From the NCBI GenBank assembly GCA_045127535.1, contig JBGVQN010000068.1, positions 1 through 38,419 on the forward strand: DNA of 38,419 nt, read 5' to 3'. The stretch comes from UBA2942 sp045127535. GTDB lineage: Bacteria; Bacillota; Clostridia; Lachnospirales; Lachnospiraceae. This document shows, in pieces, positions 15,544 to 23,856 of this stretch; positions within the stretch are counted from its first letter, which is position 1, and each line of letters starts with the position of its first letter. The position numbers were made by a program, and so were the translations under genes. Below the pieces are notes generated by a model. It made no database searches and was not told the DNA's origin. It was given only the letters and a program-made list of their open reading frames with translations.

Positions 15544-15984
15544 GCGTTGCCTATTCTGTGTAGGGGATATAAAGGCTGTAAGCGGTGCTGAGCCTGTTTA
15601 TGTGATGGGGCTGGGCGGAAGGGCTTGCGGGATGCTGCATCAGAAATGGGCTGGGGCGCAGTTCTGACCGGGAGCTGAATGGTTTTACGCAGGACACGCT
15701 CTCGCTTCGGTGAAAACGCAGCGGTGCTAAGATGCCAGACATGGCTGAATGAAACAGGAGCGTAAGTGAACTTCCGCTCCTGTTCCATTCAGCCATGTCT
15801 GCCACCTAAGTACCGGCGTTTTCAAGAGTCCTGCTTCAAAACCATTCAGCCCCTGGTTAGGACTGCACCCCAGCCTATTTCTGATGCAGCATCCCACAGA
15901 TACTTTCGCCCCAGCCCCATCACAGAAACAGGCTCAGCACCGCTTACGGGTTTGGTGAAATAAGTACACAGAATAGGGCAATGC
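15544..15984 (-). repeat. Palindromic element copy 8 (largest)
   Basis: This is a nested palindrome of about 440 bp in reverse orientation, filling most of the clpX-lon gap. The complementarity runs from GCGTTGCCTATTCTGTGTA (15544) to its counterpart ending at 15984, with scattered mismatches and bulges. Strong blocks include GATGCTGCATCAGAAAT with its partner, and AGCTGAATGGTTTT with AAAACCATTCAG. The inner stem (CAGACATGGCTGAATG and complement) caps it. The core carries GCAGGAC, GCGAGAGC and the CTAAG/CTTAG boundary. Confidence 0.85.
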
Positions 15985-16071
15985 GGAAGGATGCCCATAT
16001 GGTATAGGTGACCGGAGTGGAAGGATCAATTCAGATGGGAACAGAAAATGCGTGGATGGAAGCTCTTATAT

Positions 16072-16139
16072 CTTCCAGAGCGAGAGCGTGCCCCACATGC
16101 CACTCCTATCCCCTGGGAAAAGTCAGGTACTACAAAATG
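16072..16139 (+). repeat. Palindromic element copy 9 (right half, degenerate)
   Basis: This has TTCCAGAGCGAGAGCGTGCC, then GGGAAAAGTCAGGTACTACAAAAT, matching the right half of copy 7 (GNRA loop GAGA and the same TACTACAAAAT terminus). No clear left half is found upstream. It ends 23 bases before the lon start codon. Confidence 0.6.
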
Positions 16140-16162
16140 ATCACACAGAATAGAGGAACACA

Positions 16163-18679
16163 ATGGAAACGATGAGAAAAGCAGGGATACTGGCGCTGCG
16201 GGGGCTGACGGTACTGCCGGGGATGAAGATCCAGCTGGATGTGAGCCGGGAGAAGTCCTTAGAAGTAGCCAAAAGAGGGATGATGCATGGGCAGCTGATC
16301 TTTCTGGTTGCACAGAAAGATATGGAAGTGGCAGACCCAGGTGTAGGCGATTTGTACAGTTACGGCACACTGGCCAAGGTAAGCCAGATTACCCGTATGA
16401 ATGATAAGATATATAAAGTACTGGTGGAAGGGGTGCAGAGAGGCCGCCTGGCAGAGCTGACCCAGGAAGAACCCTATCTTAGCGGCATTATTGAATTGCT
16501 GGAAGAAGATGATGGATCAGAAGAAGATCAATTGGAAGAAACTGCCATGGCCAGAGGTCTGTTTGATTTGGTACAGGAGTATGTGCGGGTAGAACCACAG
16601 GCTTCCAGAGAACTGTCCAGAGCATTTTTATCAGAAAATGGACAGGAAAGAAGACTTTCTGATTACCTGAATCATATTATGGCCAATGTCCAGATCGCAC
16701 CAGTTGTGCGTCAGCAGTTTTTGGAGCTGGATGATATGATGGAACGGGTGCATTTTGTGACCAAATGGCTGCAAAATGAAATCCAGGTACTGAAAATCAA
16801 GGCAGAATTTATGGGTGAGGTGCGCCAGCGCATTGATAAGGAGCAAAAGGAATATGTCCTGCGCCAGCAGCAGAAGCTGATCAATGAACAGCTGGGACAG
16901 GATACTGCCAGTGAAATAGACGAGTATAAAGAGAAGACAGAAAAGCTGGATGCACCGGAAGCAGTAAAGGAAAAGCTGAACAAGGAGTTAAAAAGACTGC
17001 GTCAGCAGCCTATGGGCAGTCCGGAAACTGCGCTGCTGCAGAACTACATAGAGACAGTTCTGGAGATGCCATGGAATAAAGCCAGTGAGGAAACCATTGA
17101 CCTGAAAACCGTCCGGGAGATTTTAGACAGAGATCATTATGGTCTGGAAAAAATCAAGGACCGGATTCTGGAATATCTGGCAGTGCGCAAGCTGACAGGC
17201 CAGGGCAGCAGTCCCATTCTTTGTCTGATTGGACCTGCTGGTACCGGAAAGACTTCTATTGCCCGTTCCGTAGCTGAAGCGTTGGGCAGAAAGTATGTCC
17301 GCATCAGCTTAGGGGGTGTACGGGATGAAGCAGAAATCAGAGGCCACAGAAAGACCTATGTAGGCGCCATGATGGGACGAATTGCCAATGCCATCCGTCA
17401 GGCAGGGGTGAAAAATCCTCTGATTCTGTTAGATGAAATTGATAAAATGGGCAATGATTATAAGGGAGACCCTTCCGCAGCTTTATTGGAGGTACTGGAT
17501 GGAGAACAAAACTGTGCGTTCCGGGACCATTACCTGGAGCTGGATCTGGATTTGTCACAGGTACTGTTTATGGCCACTGCCAACAGCGACGACCCCATTT
17601 CCATGCCCCTGTATGACCGTATGGATGTAATTTATCTGGAAGGATATACAGCCAATGAAAAATTCCACATTGCCAAGGAGCATTTGTTAGAAAAGGAACT
17701 GAATAAAAACGGATTAAAGCCCGAACAGCTGACCATCTCAGATGAGGTACTTCGGATCCTCATTAAGAATTATGTGAGAGAAGCAGGTGTAAGAGGCTTG
17801 GAACGTCACATTGGTGCCCTTTGCCGTAAGGCAGCCAGAGAGCTTTTAGAGCAGGAAAAGGACTGTGTGAAGATCGAAACGGCTGAAGATGTAAAACATT
17901 TCCTTGGCAGAATGTATTATGAGGATGAAGAACATGCCATGGAGCCGGAGGTGGGGCTGGTAAACGGACTTGCCTGGACTGGCGCTGGTGGTGTGTTAAT
18001 GCCTATAGAGGTAAATCTGATTCCGGGAAAAGGAGATTTGATGCTTACTGGTCAGATCGGCGGTGTGATGCAGGAGTCAGCCCGTATAGGATTCAGCTAC
18101 CTGCAGTCCAATGCGGATGTGTATGGCATTGATCTGGAGCAGTTGGGTCAGACAACCATCCATATCCATATCCCGGAAGGAGCAGTGCCAAAGGATGGTC
18201 CATCTGCCGGTATCAGTATGACCACTGCCATGTTGTCTGCATTGACTGGCAGAAAGGTGCGCCAGGATGCGGCTATGACTGGTGAGATCACTTTAAGAGG
18301 CCACGTGCTGCCCATTGGCGGCCTGAAAGAAAAACTGCTGGCTGCCCAGATGGAGGGCATGAAGCTGGTGCTGATACCAGAGAAAAACCATTCCGCCCTG
18401 GAAGAAGTTTCTGAGGAAATCAAGGCAGGTATGGAGATTCGTCTGGTGAAGGAATTTGGGGAAGTGGCAGAAGCTGTTTTGGGTGAAAGACCGGTGCAGG
18501 AGCATGCAGAACCTGTGAATGATGCAAGTGCAGAAGCAGAAAATGTGGAAGTCTCAGAAGCAGCATCAGCTGCGGACAATTTAGCAGCCATAGAAGCGGC
18601 AGTCACAGCAGAGCATACAGGCTCCGTGGAAAATGTGCCAGAGGATGCAGAGGCTGTACAGCCAGGTGAAGCAGAGTAA
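16163..18679 (+). CDS. lon: ATP-dependent protease Lon with acidic C-terminal tail
   Basis: This 838-residue AAA+ serine protease degrades misfolded and regulatory proteins. Order: N-terminal substrate domain (about 5-200), coiled coil (about 200-270), AAA+ module with Walker A GPAGTGKT (357-364) and Walker B ILLDEIDKM, then the S16 protease domain. The catalytic pair is S681 (KDGPSAGIS) and K722 (PIGGLKEK). The conserved part ends about residue 773. The last 65 residues are a low-complexity Ala/Glu/Val tail that is unusual for Lon. The start at 16163 has a weak GAGG; a second ATG lies three codons later. The transcript upstream carries element copies 8 and 9. Confidence 0.97.
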   Translation: METMRKAGILALRGLTVLPGMKIQLDVSREKSLEVAKRGMMHGQLIFLVAQKDMEVADPGVGDLYSYGTLAKVSQITRMNDKIYKVLVEGVQRGRLAELTQEEPYLSGIIELLEEDDGSEEDQLEETAMARGLFDLVQEYVRVEPQASRELSRAFLSENGQERRLSDYLNHIMANVQIAPVVRQQFLELDDMMERVHFVTKWLQNEIQVLKIKAEFMGEVRQRIDKEQKEYVLRQQQKLINEQLGQDTASEIDEYKEKTEKLDAPEAVKEKLNKELKRLRQQPMGSPETALLQNYIETVLEMPWNKASEETIDLKTVREILDRDHYGLEKIKDRILEYLAVRKLTGQGSSPILCLIGPAGTGKTSIARSVAEALGRKYVRISLGGVRDEAEIRGHRKTYVGAMMGRIANAIRQAGVKNPLILLDEIDKMGNDYKGDPSAALLEVLDGEQNCAFRDHYLELDLDLSQVLFMATANSDDPISMPLYDRMDVIYLEGYTANEKFHIAKEHLLEKELNKNGLKPEQLTISDEVLRILIKNYVREAGVRGLERHIGALCRKAARELLEQEKDCVKIETAEDVKHFLGRMYYEDEEHAMEPEVGLVNGLAWTGAGGVLMPIEVNLIPGKGDLMLTGQIGGVMQESARIGFSYLQSNADVYGIDLEQLGQTTIHIHIPEGAVPKDGPSAGISMTTAMLSALTGRKVRQDAAMTGEITLRGHVLPIGGLKEKLLAAQMEGMKLVLIPEKNHSALEEVSEEIKAGMEIRLVKEFGEVAEAVLGERPVQEHAEPVNDASAEAENVEVSEAASAADNLAAIEAAVTAEHTGSVENVPEDAEAVQPGEAE

Positions 18680-18754
18680 TATGTGGCGGTTTCGGTATTT
18701 TGTTTAAGAATACAGAGACAGCACACATAACCGAAATAAAATAAATACAAATAT

Positions 18755-18842
18755 GTCAGATAAAGTTATGGCCTGTAATTGCAGGGCTTGTATCTGACAA
18801 GTCTAGCTGTGATCATAAGATGCAGCTATAGTGATCGCAGCT
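18755..18842 (+). other. Two hairpins in the lon-ysxC gap
   Basis: GTCAGATA (18755-18762) pairs with TATCTGAC (18791-18798) and encloses GGCCTG/CAGGGC-type pairing. AGCTGTGATCA (18805-18815) pairs with TGATCGCAGCT (18832-18842), 10 of 11. Neither has a T-run. They may be processing or partial termination structures within the operon. Confidence 0.4.
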
Positions 18843-18933
18843 GACAGGCATCTTAGACAGAATTGGAACAGATTACAGCTGAACCGGTGTGCAAAAACGG
18901 CAGTCAGGCAGCTGAATACAGAAAGAGGATTAT

Positions 18934-19566
18934 ATGATTATCAGAAGTGTAAATTTGGAAACAGTCTGCGGCGTCACCAGCACCCTGCCGGAAAATACCA
19001 TGCCGGAGTTTGCCTTTGCGGGAAAATCAAATGTGGGAAAATCTTCTCTGATCAATGCCCTGATGAACCGGAAGGCATATGCCCGTACATCTTCCCAGCC
19101 GGGAAAGACACAGACCATTAACTTTTATAACATTAATGATGCATTGTATTATGTAGACCTGCCAGGCTATGGCTATGCCAATGCATCTGTAGAAGTAAAG
19201 GCAAAATGGGGACAGATGATAGAGCGGTATCTGCACAAGTCCAAGCAGCTCCTTTGCGTATTCCTGCTGATCGATATCCGCCATGAACCATCTGCCAATG
19301 ATAAGATGATGTATGACTGGATCGTAAGCCAGGGGTATACACCAGTGATCATTGCCACAAAGTTAGACAAGTTAAAGCGCAGCCAGGTAGCAAAGCATGT
19401 AAAGCAGGTGCGTACAGGACTTGGTATGGGAAAGGATGAAATATTGATTCCGTTCTCAGCAGAGACCAAGGACGGCAGAGAGGATATCTGGGCACTGATC
19501 GACCGGATGGTGCAGGAAGCAGCAGAACCGAAAGATGTGACACAGGAGCCAGATGATTTAGAATAA
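18934..19566 (+). CDS. ysxC: Ribosome biogenesis GTP-binding protein YsxC/YihA
   Basis: This 210-residue TRAFAC GTPase (also called EngB) is needed for late assembly of the large ribosomal subunit. The GTP motifs are clear: G1 GKSNVGKS (30-37), G2 threonine in GKTQTINFY, G3 DLPGYG, G4 TKLDK and a G5-like FSAET. Length is normal. The ATG has AGAGGA upstream. It follows lon, the usual neighbour in Firmicutes, and a hairpin terminator ends the block. Confidence 0.97.
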   Translation: MIIRSVNLETVCGVTSTLPENTMPEFAFAGKSNVGKSSLINALMNRKAYARTSSQPGKTQTINFYNINDALYYVDLPGYGYANASVEVKAKWGQMIERYLHKSKQLLCVFLLIDIRHEPSANDKMMYDWIVSQGYTPVIIATKLDKLKRSQVAKHVKQVRTGLGMGKDEILIPFSAETKDGREDIWALIDRMVQEAAEPKDVTQEPDDLE

Positions 19567-19592
19567 AACCGTTTTAGGGTTATAAAAGAGCA

Positions 19593-19629
19593 TCGGGACA
19601 TTGCAGGAGAAGATACAGCAATGTCCCGA
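19593..19629 (+). terminator. Bidirectional hairpin terminator
   Basis: TCGGGACATTGC pairs with GCAATGTCCCGA around a 13-base loop, followed by CGTTTGTATT. It lies between the convergent ysxC and AAA/PD-(D/E)XK genes. Confidence 0.7.
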
Positions 19630-19647
19630 CGTTTGTATTATGGTATT

Positions 19648-21237
19648 TTATGAAAGAGCAGTTTCTTTGATGAATGGCTCAATGATGCACTGATGGGTTT
19701 TGGTTTCCCTGTCATAATTGATGCCCACCAGAAGCAGATTGCCCTCATAATCCTGCAGAGAATGCACATACTGTCGATTTTTGATCTGTGCAATGGCGCC
19801 TTCTGCAGAGCGGTTCCATTTCAGTTCCACAATGATAGCCGGAGCGTCAGAATGTTTTCTGGGCAGGAAAACCATATCTGCAAATCCTTTACCAGTAGGA
19901 AACTCCCGAATCAAAGTATAGTCTCGTCTGGCACTGAAATAAGCCAGGGTAATCACGCAGCTTAAAGAATTTTCGTTGTGGTAGGAGAGGACAGAAGTGC
20001 TGTCTGTGTGTACTTTGTCCAATCCGGCAGCAACTGCTGCACAGTCCATGTTTAGGGTAGCTTCTAAAAGCGCTTCGGAGGCTTCCAGTGCATCGGACAC
20101 CGGTTTCCAGCTGCGGCTGTTGCGTATCACACGAAAAAATTCCCCCCGAACTTCTTCATTAGGAATAAAAACTTCTTCCCGAATGCTGTTATAGCCTAAA
20201 TAGCCAAGATGTACTAACAGAGACATAACATCATCTCGATTCTGGAAGCTGGTCATATCATTTTGAAAGGATTCCGTATCAATGTGGCAGGGAGTTCCGC
20301 CTAACATGCCGGTAATGGCATCTTTCAGGCCATCTAAGTTCAAATCGATATACGGTTTCAGGGCTTCGTAGGTTTCCGTATTGATCCAAAAGCTGCCAAA
20401 CCGCCTGCTTTGCATGGCCTCTGCCACTGACATTGGACTATATATGTGAAAATCATCCTCAAAAAGATATCCATCATACCAGAGCTTGGTTTCTTCAAAG
20501 CTTTTTCCATACTTCTGGCACAATTCACGCACTTCATACTCAGTAAAGCCCACAAATTCAGCCAAATCATCCGGTCTGGTCATAGAAAACTCTCGGAAAA
20601 TATTCAAGGCAGAGTGAGTACCATATTTCTTGATTGGGAGAATACCGGTCATGTAAGCCAGTTTTACATAAAGCTGGCCTTTAAACAAGTCTCGCAGAAA
20701 ATCCAGATAGGCTTTTTGCGCAACAGCATTGTACTTGGTTTCACGAAAGATACAATCCCATTCATCTACAATAAATATGAATCCCGTACCAGTCTGTGCA
20801 AAAATCTTCTCTAGGGCGGCAGGCAGATAGGTGTCTGTATCATCTAATACATGAGGATAGGCTTTTCGCAGCTCTGGCAAAACAGTAGTCTGCAGGTAGG
20901 ATACCAGATTTTCCGGACTTCCTGCACGAATGAGGAAGCGCTGCATTTCAAAAAATAGTACATCATACCGATTCAGATGCTGCCCAAAGGAAGAATGCCC
21001 TGCAATTTTCAAGCCCTGGAACATTTTCTTAGAATCACATGAATTGCAGTAATAGGCACAAAGCATATTGGCAGCCATGGACTTGCCAAAGCGGCGGGGG
21101 CGGCTGACACAAAGGAACGCACTTTCGGTATCCAGCACATCATTGGTATATGCAATCAATTCTGACTTATCTACATAGATTTTGGAATTTAAGGCTCTTT
21201 GAAAACCCGCATTTCCGGGATTTAAGTAGATTCCCAT
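19648..21237 (-). CDS. AAA-ATPase-like / PD-(D/E)XK nuclease domain protein
   Basis: This 529-residue protein belongs to the family with an N-terminal AAA-ATPase-like domain and a C-terminal DUF1703 PD-(D/E)XK nuclease domain. That family is greatly expanded in gut Clostridia and Bacteroidetes. The P-loop reads SRPRRFGKSM (about 45-54), and an acidic Walker B-like FIFIVDEWD follows. Near the C-terminus, GKGFADMVFLPRK and IVELKWN give the D...ExK nuclease core. The biological role is not established; defence or mobile-element control has been suggested for the family on general grounds. I chose the start at 21237 (MGIYLNPG) because GGGAGGT lies 8 bases upstream. It stands alone on this strand. 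Confidence 0.88.
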   Translation of the reverse strand: MGIYLNPGNAGFQRALNSKIYVDKSELIAYTNDVLDTESAFLCVSRPRRFGKSMAANMLCAYYCNSCDSKKMFQGLKIAGHSSFGQHLNRYDVLFFEMQRFLIRAGSPENLVSYLQTTVLPELRKAYPHVLDDTDTYLPAALEKIFAQTGTGFIFIVDEWDCIFRETKYNAVAQKAYLDFLRDLFKGQLYVKLAYMTGILPIKKYGTHSALNIFREFSMTRPDDLAEFVGFTEYEVRELCQKYGKSFEETKLWYDGYLFEDDFHIYSPMSVAEAMQSRRFGSFWINTETYEALKPYIDLNLDGLKDAITGMLGGTPCHIDTESFQNDMTSFQNRDDVMSLLVHLGYLGYNSIREEVFIPNEEVRGEFFRVIRNSRSWKPVSDALEASEALLEATLNMDCAAVAAGLDKVHTDSTSVLSYHNENSLSCVITLAYFSARRDYTLIREFPTGKGFADMVFLPRKHSDAPAIIVELKWNRSAEGAIAQIKNRQYVHSLQDYEGNLLLVGINYDRETKTHQCIIEPFIKETALS

Positions 21238-21594
21238 AGGCTCATACCTCCCTTTTCTGTCATGAAATAGTCTGTGTATAGTATACCATTGGCATCCATC
21301 AGATGCAAGGATTCGTATGATAATAGCCATATGTAGCCGATGGCAGACCCGACGATCAAATGATGTTATATAGAACTGAATTATTCGAAAATTTTAGAAA
21401 ACTTTGTGATTTTAAAGAAAAATGATTGACGCAAGGCGGAAAAAATAGTAAGTTTTATAAGCAGGGTGAACAGAGGGTTGGTGTGGTACGAAAGAAAATA
21501 AAAAGATATGTACCATAAACCAAGCTGTAAAACGTAAAATGTTTTACAGGAAACTTAAAAAAGCACCGACAGGTGCGAAGAAATGAGGTAATTT
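21238..21594 (+). promoter_or_regulatory. Divergent intergenic region
   Basis: This AT-rich region holds the promoters of both neighbours. On the + strand TTGACG (21426-21431) could be a -35, but its -10 is poor. A hairpin CTGTAAAAC / GTTTTACAG (21525-21533, 21541-21549) and a small one GCACC-GACA-GGTGC precede the lipoprotein start. Confidence 0.35.
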
Positions 21595-23487
21595 ATGAAG
21601 AAACAAAGTAAGATGCGTCTGTTGGCAGGAATGCTGTCTCTGACACTGTTTACGGCTATGTTTGGAGGCTGCGGTCTGTTTTCCGGAAAAGATGATCCGG
21701 AAGAATCTGTACAGGAGAGTTCTTCCCAGTCAACAGAAATCTCTACGGAAGCAGAGGAAACAGAAGCGGAAGTAACAGAAGCGGAAGTAACCGAAGAACA
21801 GCTTGCCATCCGTCAGGAATTTGATGAAATGTTAGATGAGCTGTTTATAAAGGTGGCATCTCAGGCAGGCATCAGCATTCATGATTACATGGAATACCCG
21901 GAGGAATATGGTATTACCATTACAGATTATGTTCTGTATCAACATGATGAAGAAGCTTCCCAGGCAGAATCCGATGCCATAGATCAGTGGCTGGCAGAGC
22001 AGTTAGCTCAGTTTTCTGTAGAAGATCTGTCCTGGCAGCAGCAGATCATGTACGAAAAGCTGGTATATGAAACAGAAATTTCTGAAAAGTATCAGGATGT
22101 AACAGATTATGACACCATGCTTTCTACCAACAACGGTTTTATCAGCAACCTGTCCATTATATTGTATGAATACCGTTTTATAGAAGAAAAGGATGTACAG
22201 GAATACCTGTTGTATTTAGAGGACATTCCAGCCTGCATGGAGGATGTAATAGAGGGGGCCAGAGAGTCTATCGATATGGGGTATGCTCCTTCTGACAGTA
22301 TGTTAGAGGCCAATATTGAGACATTAGAGCAGCTGTGTGAAGCAGATGGCAATCCGCTTTTAGAGGGATTTGATGCCAAGGTAGATGAGGCAGAGTATCT
22401 TTCCGAAGAAAGCCGGGAAGCTTATAAAGCAAAGAATAAAGAACTGGTAGAAACTGTTCTGATGCCATCCTTCCAGGAAACCAAGACTGTATTGGAAGGA
22501 TGGGTAGGAACCCTGCCGGAGTTAAAAGGACTTTCTTCTTATGAAGGGGGCGCAGCGTATTATGAGTATCTGGCGGAGGTATACACGGGCAGCGGTATGA
22601 CGCCAGATGAGCTGTACACCTATCTCACTGACAATATGGATCAGTATCTCAATGCGTTTTATGCCCTGCTGTATGGAAATCAGGATGCCCTGATGATGTA
22701 TCTGGAAGAAGACTACCAGTTCCCTTATGAAGACCCTGAGGAAATCTTAGATCAGCTTCGCACTAAGACGGAGGAAGAATTTCCGGGGATTCAGGATCCT
22801 GGCGCAGCTGTTTCCTATCTGCCGGAAGTAATGGAAATTGACGGAATTCTGGCATACTATGTAACACCTCAGATCGATGCAGACACCACCAATGTTATCC
22901 GTCTGAACGGCTCTGCGTTAGAGAACAGTATGAGTACCACTTATTCCACACTGGGACATGAGGGATACCCAGGCCACTTATATGCTTATAACTATATCAA
23001 GCAGTCTGGCTGGCATGAGGTCAACAGTCTGTTCAGCTACTTAGGCTATGGAGAAGGCTGGGCAGAATTTGCCGGCAGCACCTCCCTGAAGTGGTGGGAT
23101 TTAGACGAGGATCTGGTACAGATATTACAGGTAGAAAGTGCGATGGGACAGATCCTGTCCGGTATCATAGATGTAGGTGTAAATGCTATGGACTGGGATG
23201 TACAGGATGTAGAAGACTGTCTGGTAGAATATTATGGTCTGGAAGCTGGCAGTGAAGATGCCATAGAAGCAGCGGAAAGCTACTATGAATTTGTAACAGA
23301 CACCCCTGGTATTATCTTATCTTATTCCGTAGGATATCTCCAGGTAATTGACTTACGCAACGAAGTTCGTGATACCATGGGAAAACGCTATACAGACAAA
23401 GCATTTTATGAAGCTTATTTAAATGTAAGCGAGACACCATTCTATCTGACTGAAAAATATGTAATGCAGCAGATCGAAGGAAAGTAA
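21595..23487 (+). CDS. DUF885 family lipoprotein (putative zinc metallopeptidase)
   Basis: This 630-residue exported lipoprotein has an N-terminal signal with lipobox FGGC (lipid-modified Cys about residue 26). An acidic Ser/Glu/Thr linker with short AEVTEAEVTEE repeats follows, then a DUF885 domain. Motifs typical of that family are visible: HEGYPGH (455-461) and GEGWAEFAG about 25 residues later, which together look like a zinc-binding HExxH-like arrangement with a downstream glutamate. It is probably anchored to the outer face of the membrane and may cleave peptides; the substrate is unknown. The ATG follows ATGAGGTAATTT. Its end is close to palindromic element copy 10. Confidence 0.88.
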   Translation: MKKQSKMRLLAGMLSLTLFTAMFGGCGLFSGKDDPEESVQESSSQSTEISTEAEETEAEVTEAEVTEEQLAIRQEFDEMLDELFIKVASQAGISIHDYMEYPEEYGITITDYVLYQHDEEASQAESDAIDQWLAEQLAQFSVEDLSWQQQIMYEKLVYETEISEKYQDVTDYDTMLSTNNGFISNLSIILYEYRFIEEKDVQEYLLYLEDIPACMEDVIEGARESIDMGYAPSDSMLEANIETLEQLCEADGNPLLEGFDAKVDEAEYLSEESREAYKAKNKELVETVLMPSFQETKTVLEGWVGTLPELKGLSSYEGGAAYYEYLAEVYTGSGMTPDELYTYLTDNMDQYLNAFYALLYGNQDALMMYLEEDYQFPYEDPEEILDQLRTKTEEEFPGIQDPGAAVSYLPEVMEIDGILAYYVTPQIDADTTNVIRLNGSALENSMSTTYSTLGHEGYPGHLYAYNYIKQSGWHEVNSLFSYLGYGEGWAEFAGSTSLKWWDLDEDLVQILQVESAMGQILSGIIDVGVNAMDWDVQDVEDCLVEYYGLEAGSEDAIEAAESYYEFVTDTPGIILSYSVGYLQVIDLRNEVRDTMGKRYTDKAFYEAYLNVSETPFYLTEKYVMQQIEGK

Positions 23488-23505
23488 TCGTATCATCTGC
23501 TCCTA

Positions 23506-23651
23506 AGGGCTCTGGAAAATGCCGGTTCTTAGGTTTCGGATTATAACACAACAGGTGCAGCAGAAAGGTTAGTTTCTGCTGCACCTGTTGCGTTATAATT
23601 CGAAATCTTAGAATCCGTTGGGCTTTCACAGAAACGGGAGTGTATCCTGCA
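23506..23651 (+). repeat. Palindromic element copy 10 (diverged)
   Basis: The inner stem (23534-23566 with 23573-23605) is 33 bp with two mismatches. Flanking cores are recognisable but diverged (GGCTCTGGAAAATGCCGG on the left; CTTAGAATCCGTTG, ACGGGAGT and ATCCTGC on the right). The mini-hairpin reads AC-GGGA-GT instead of GC-GNRA-GC: both sides changed and pairing is kept. Outer arms are not clear. It follows the DUF885 gene and may also serve as its terminator. Confidence 0.7.
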
Positions 23652-23856
23652 TGAAAATATTTTTACAGTTACGCCGCGAAGCGGTTGGGTGTCTTATGTA
23701 TTTACTGATTTCAAAGGGAGGTGCCTTTCCAAGCTGAAATGCATCACTTTTTATGTATAGTTTTTTACAAAAAGGAATAAAATATGTAGAAATGGTAAAA
23801 ACGATTGAAAAAATCCAGTATTGATGCTAAAATGAAAACCCATGGAGGTAAACGGT

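Noticed and set aside
21760..21810. Short repeat in the DUF885 lipoprotein linker (GAAGTAACAGAAGCG units)
   Set aside because: It is a two-unit low-complexity linker repeat of the sort common after lipoboxes, and not notable by itself.
2756..23651. CRISPR array or ordinary insertion sequences as explanation for the repeats
   Set aside because: Copies are kilobases apart with no regular spacers, and no transposase gene is inside or beside any copy.
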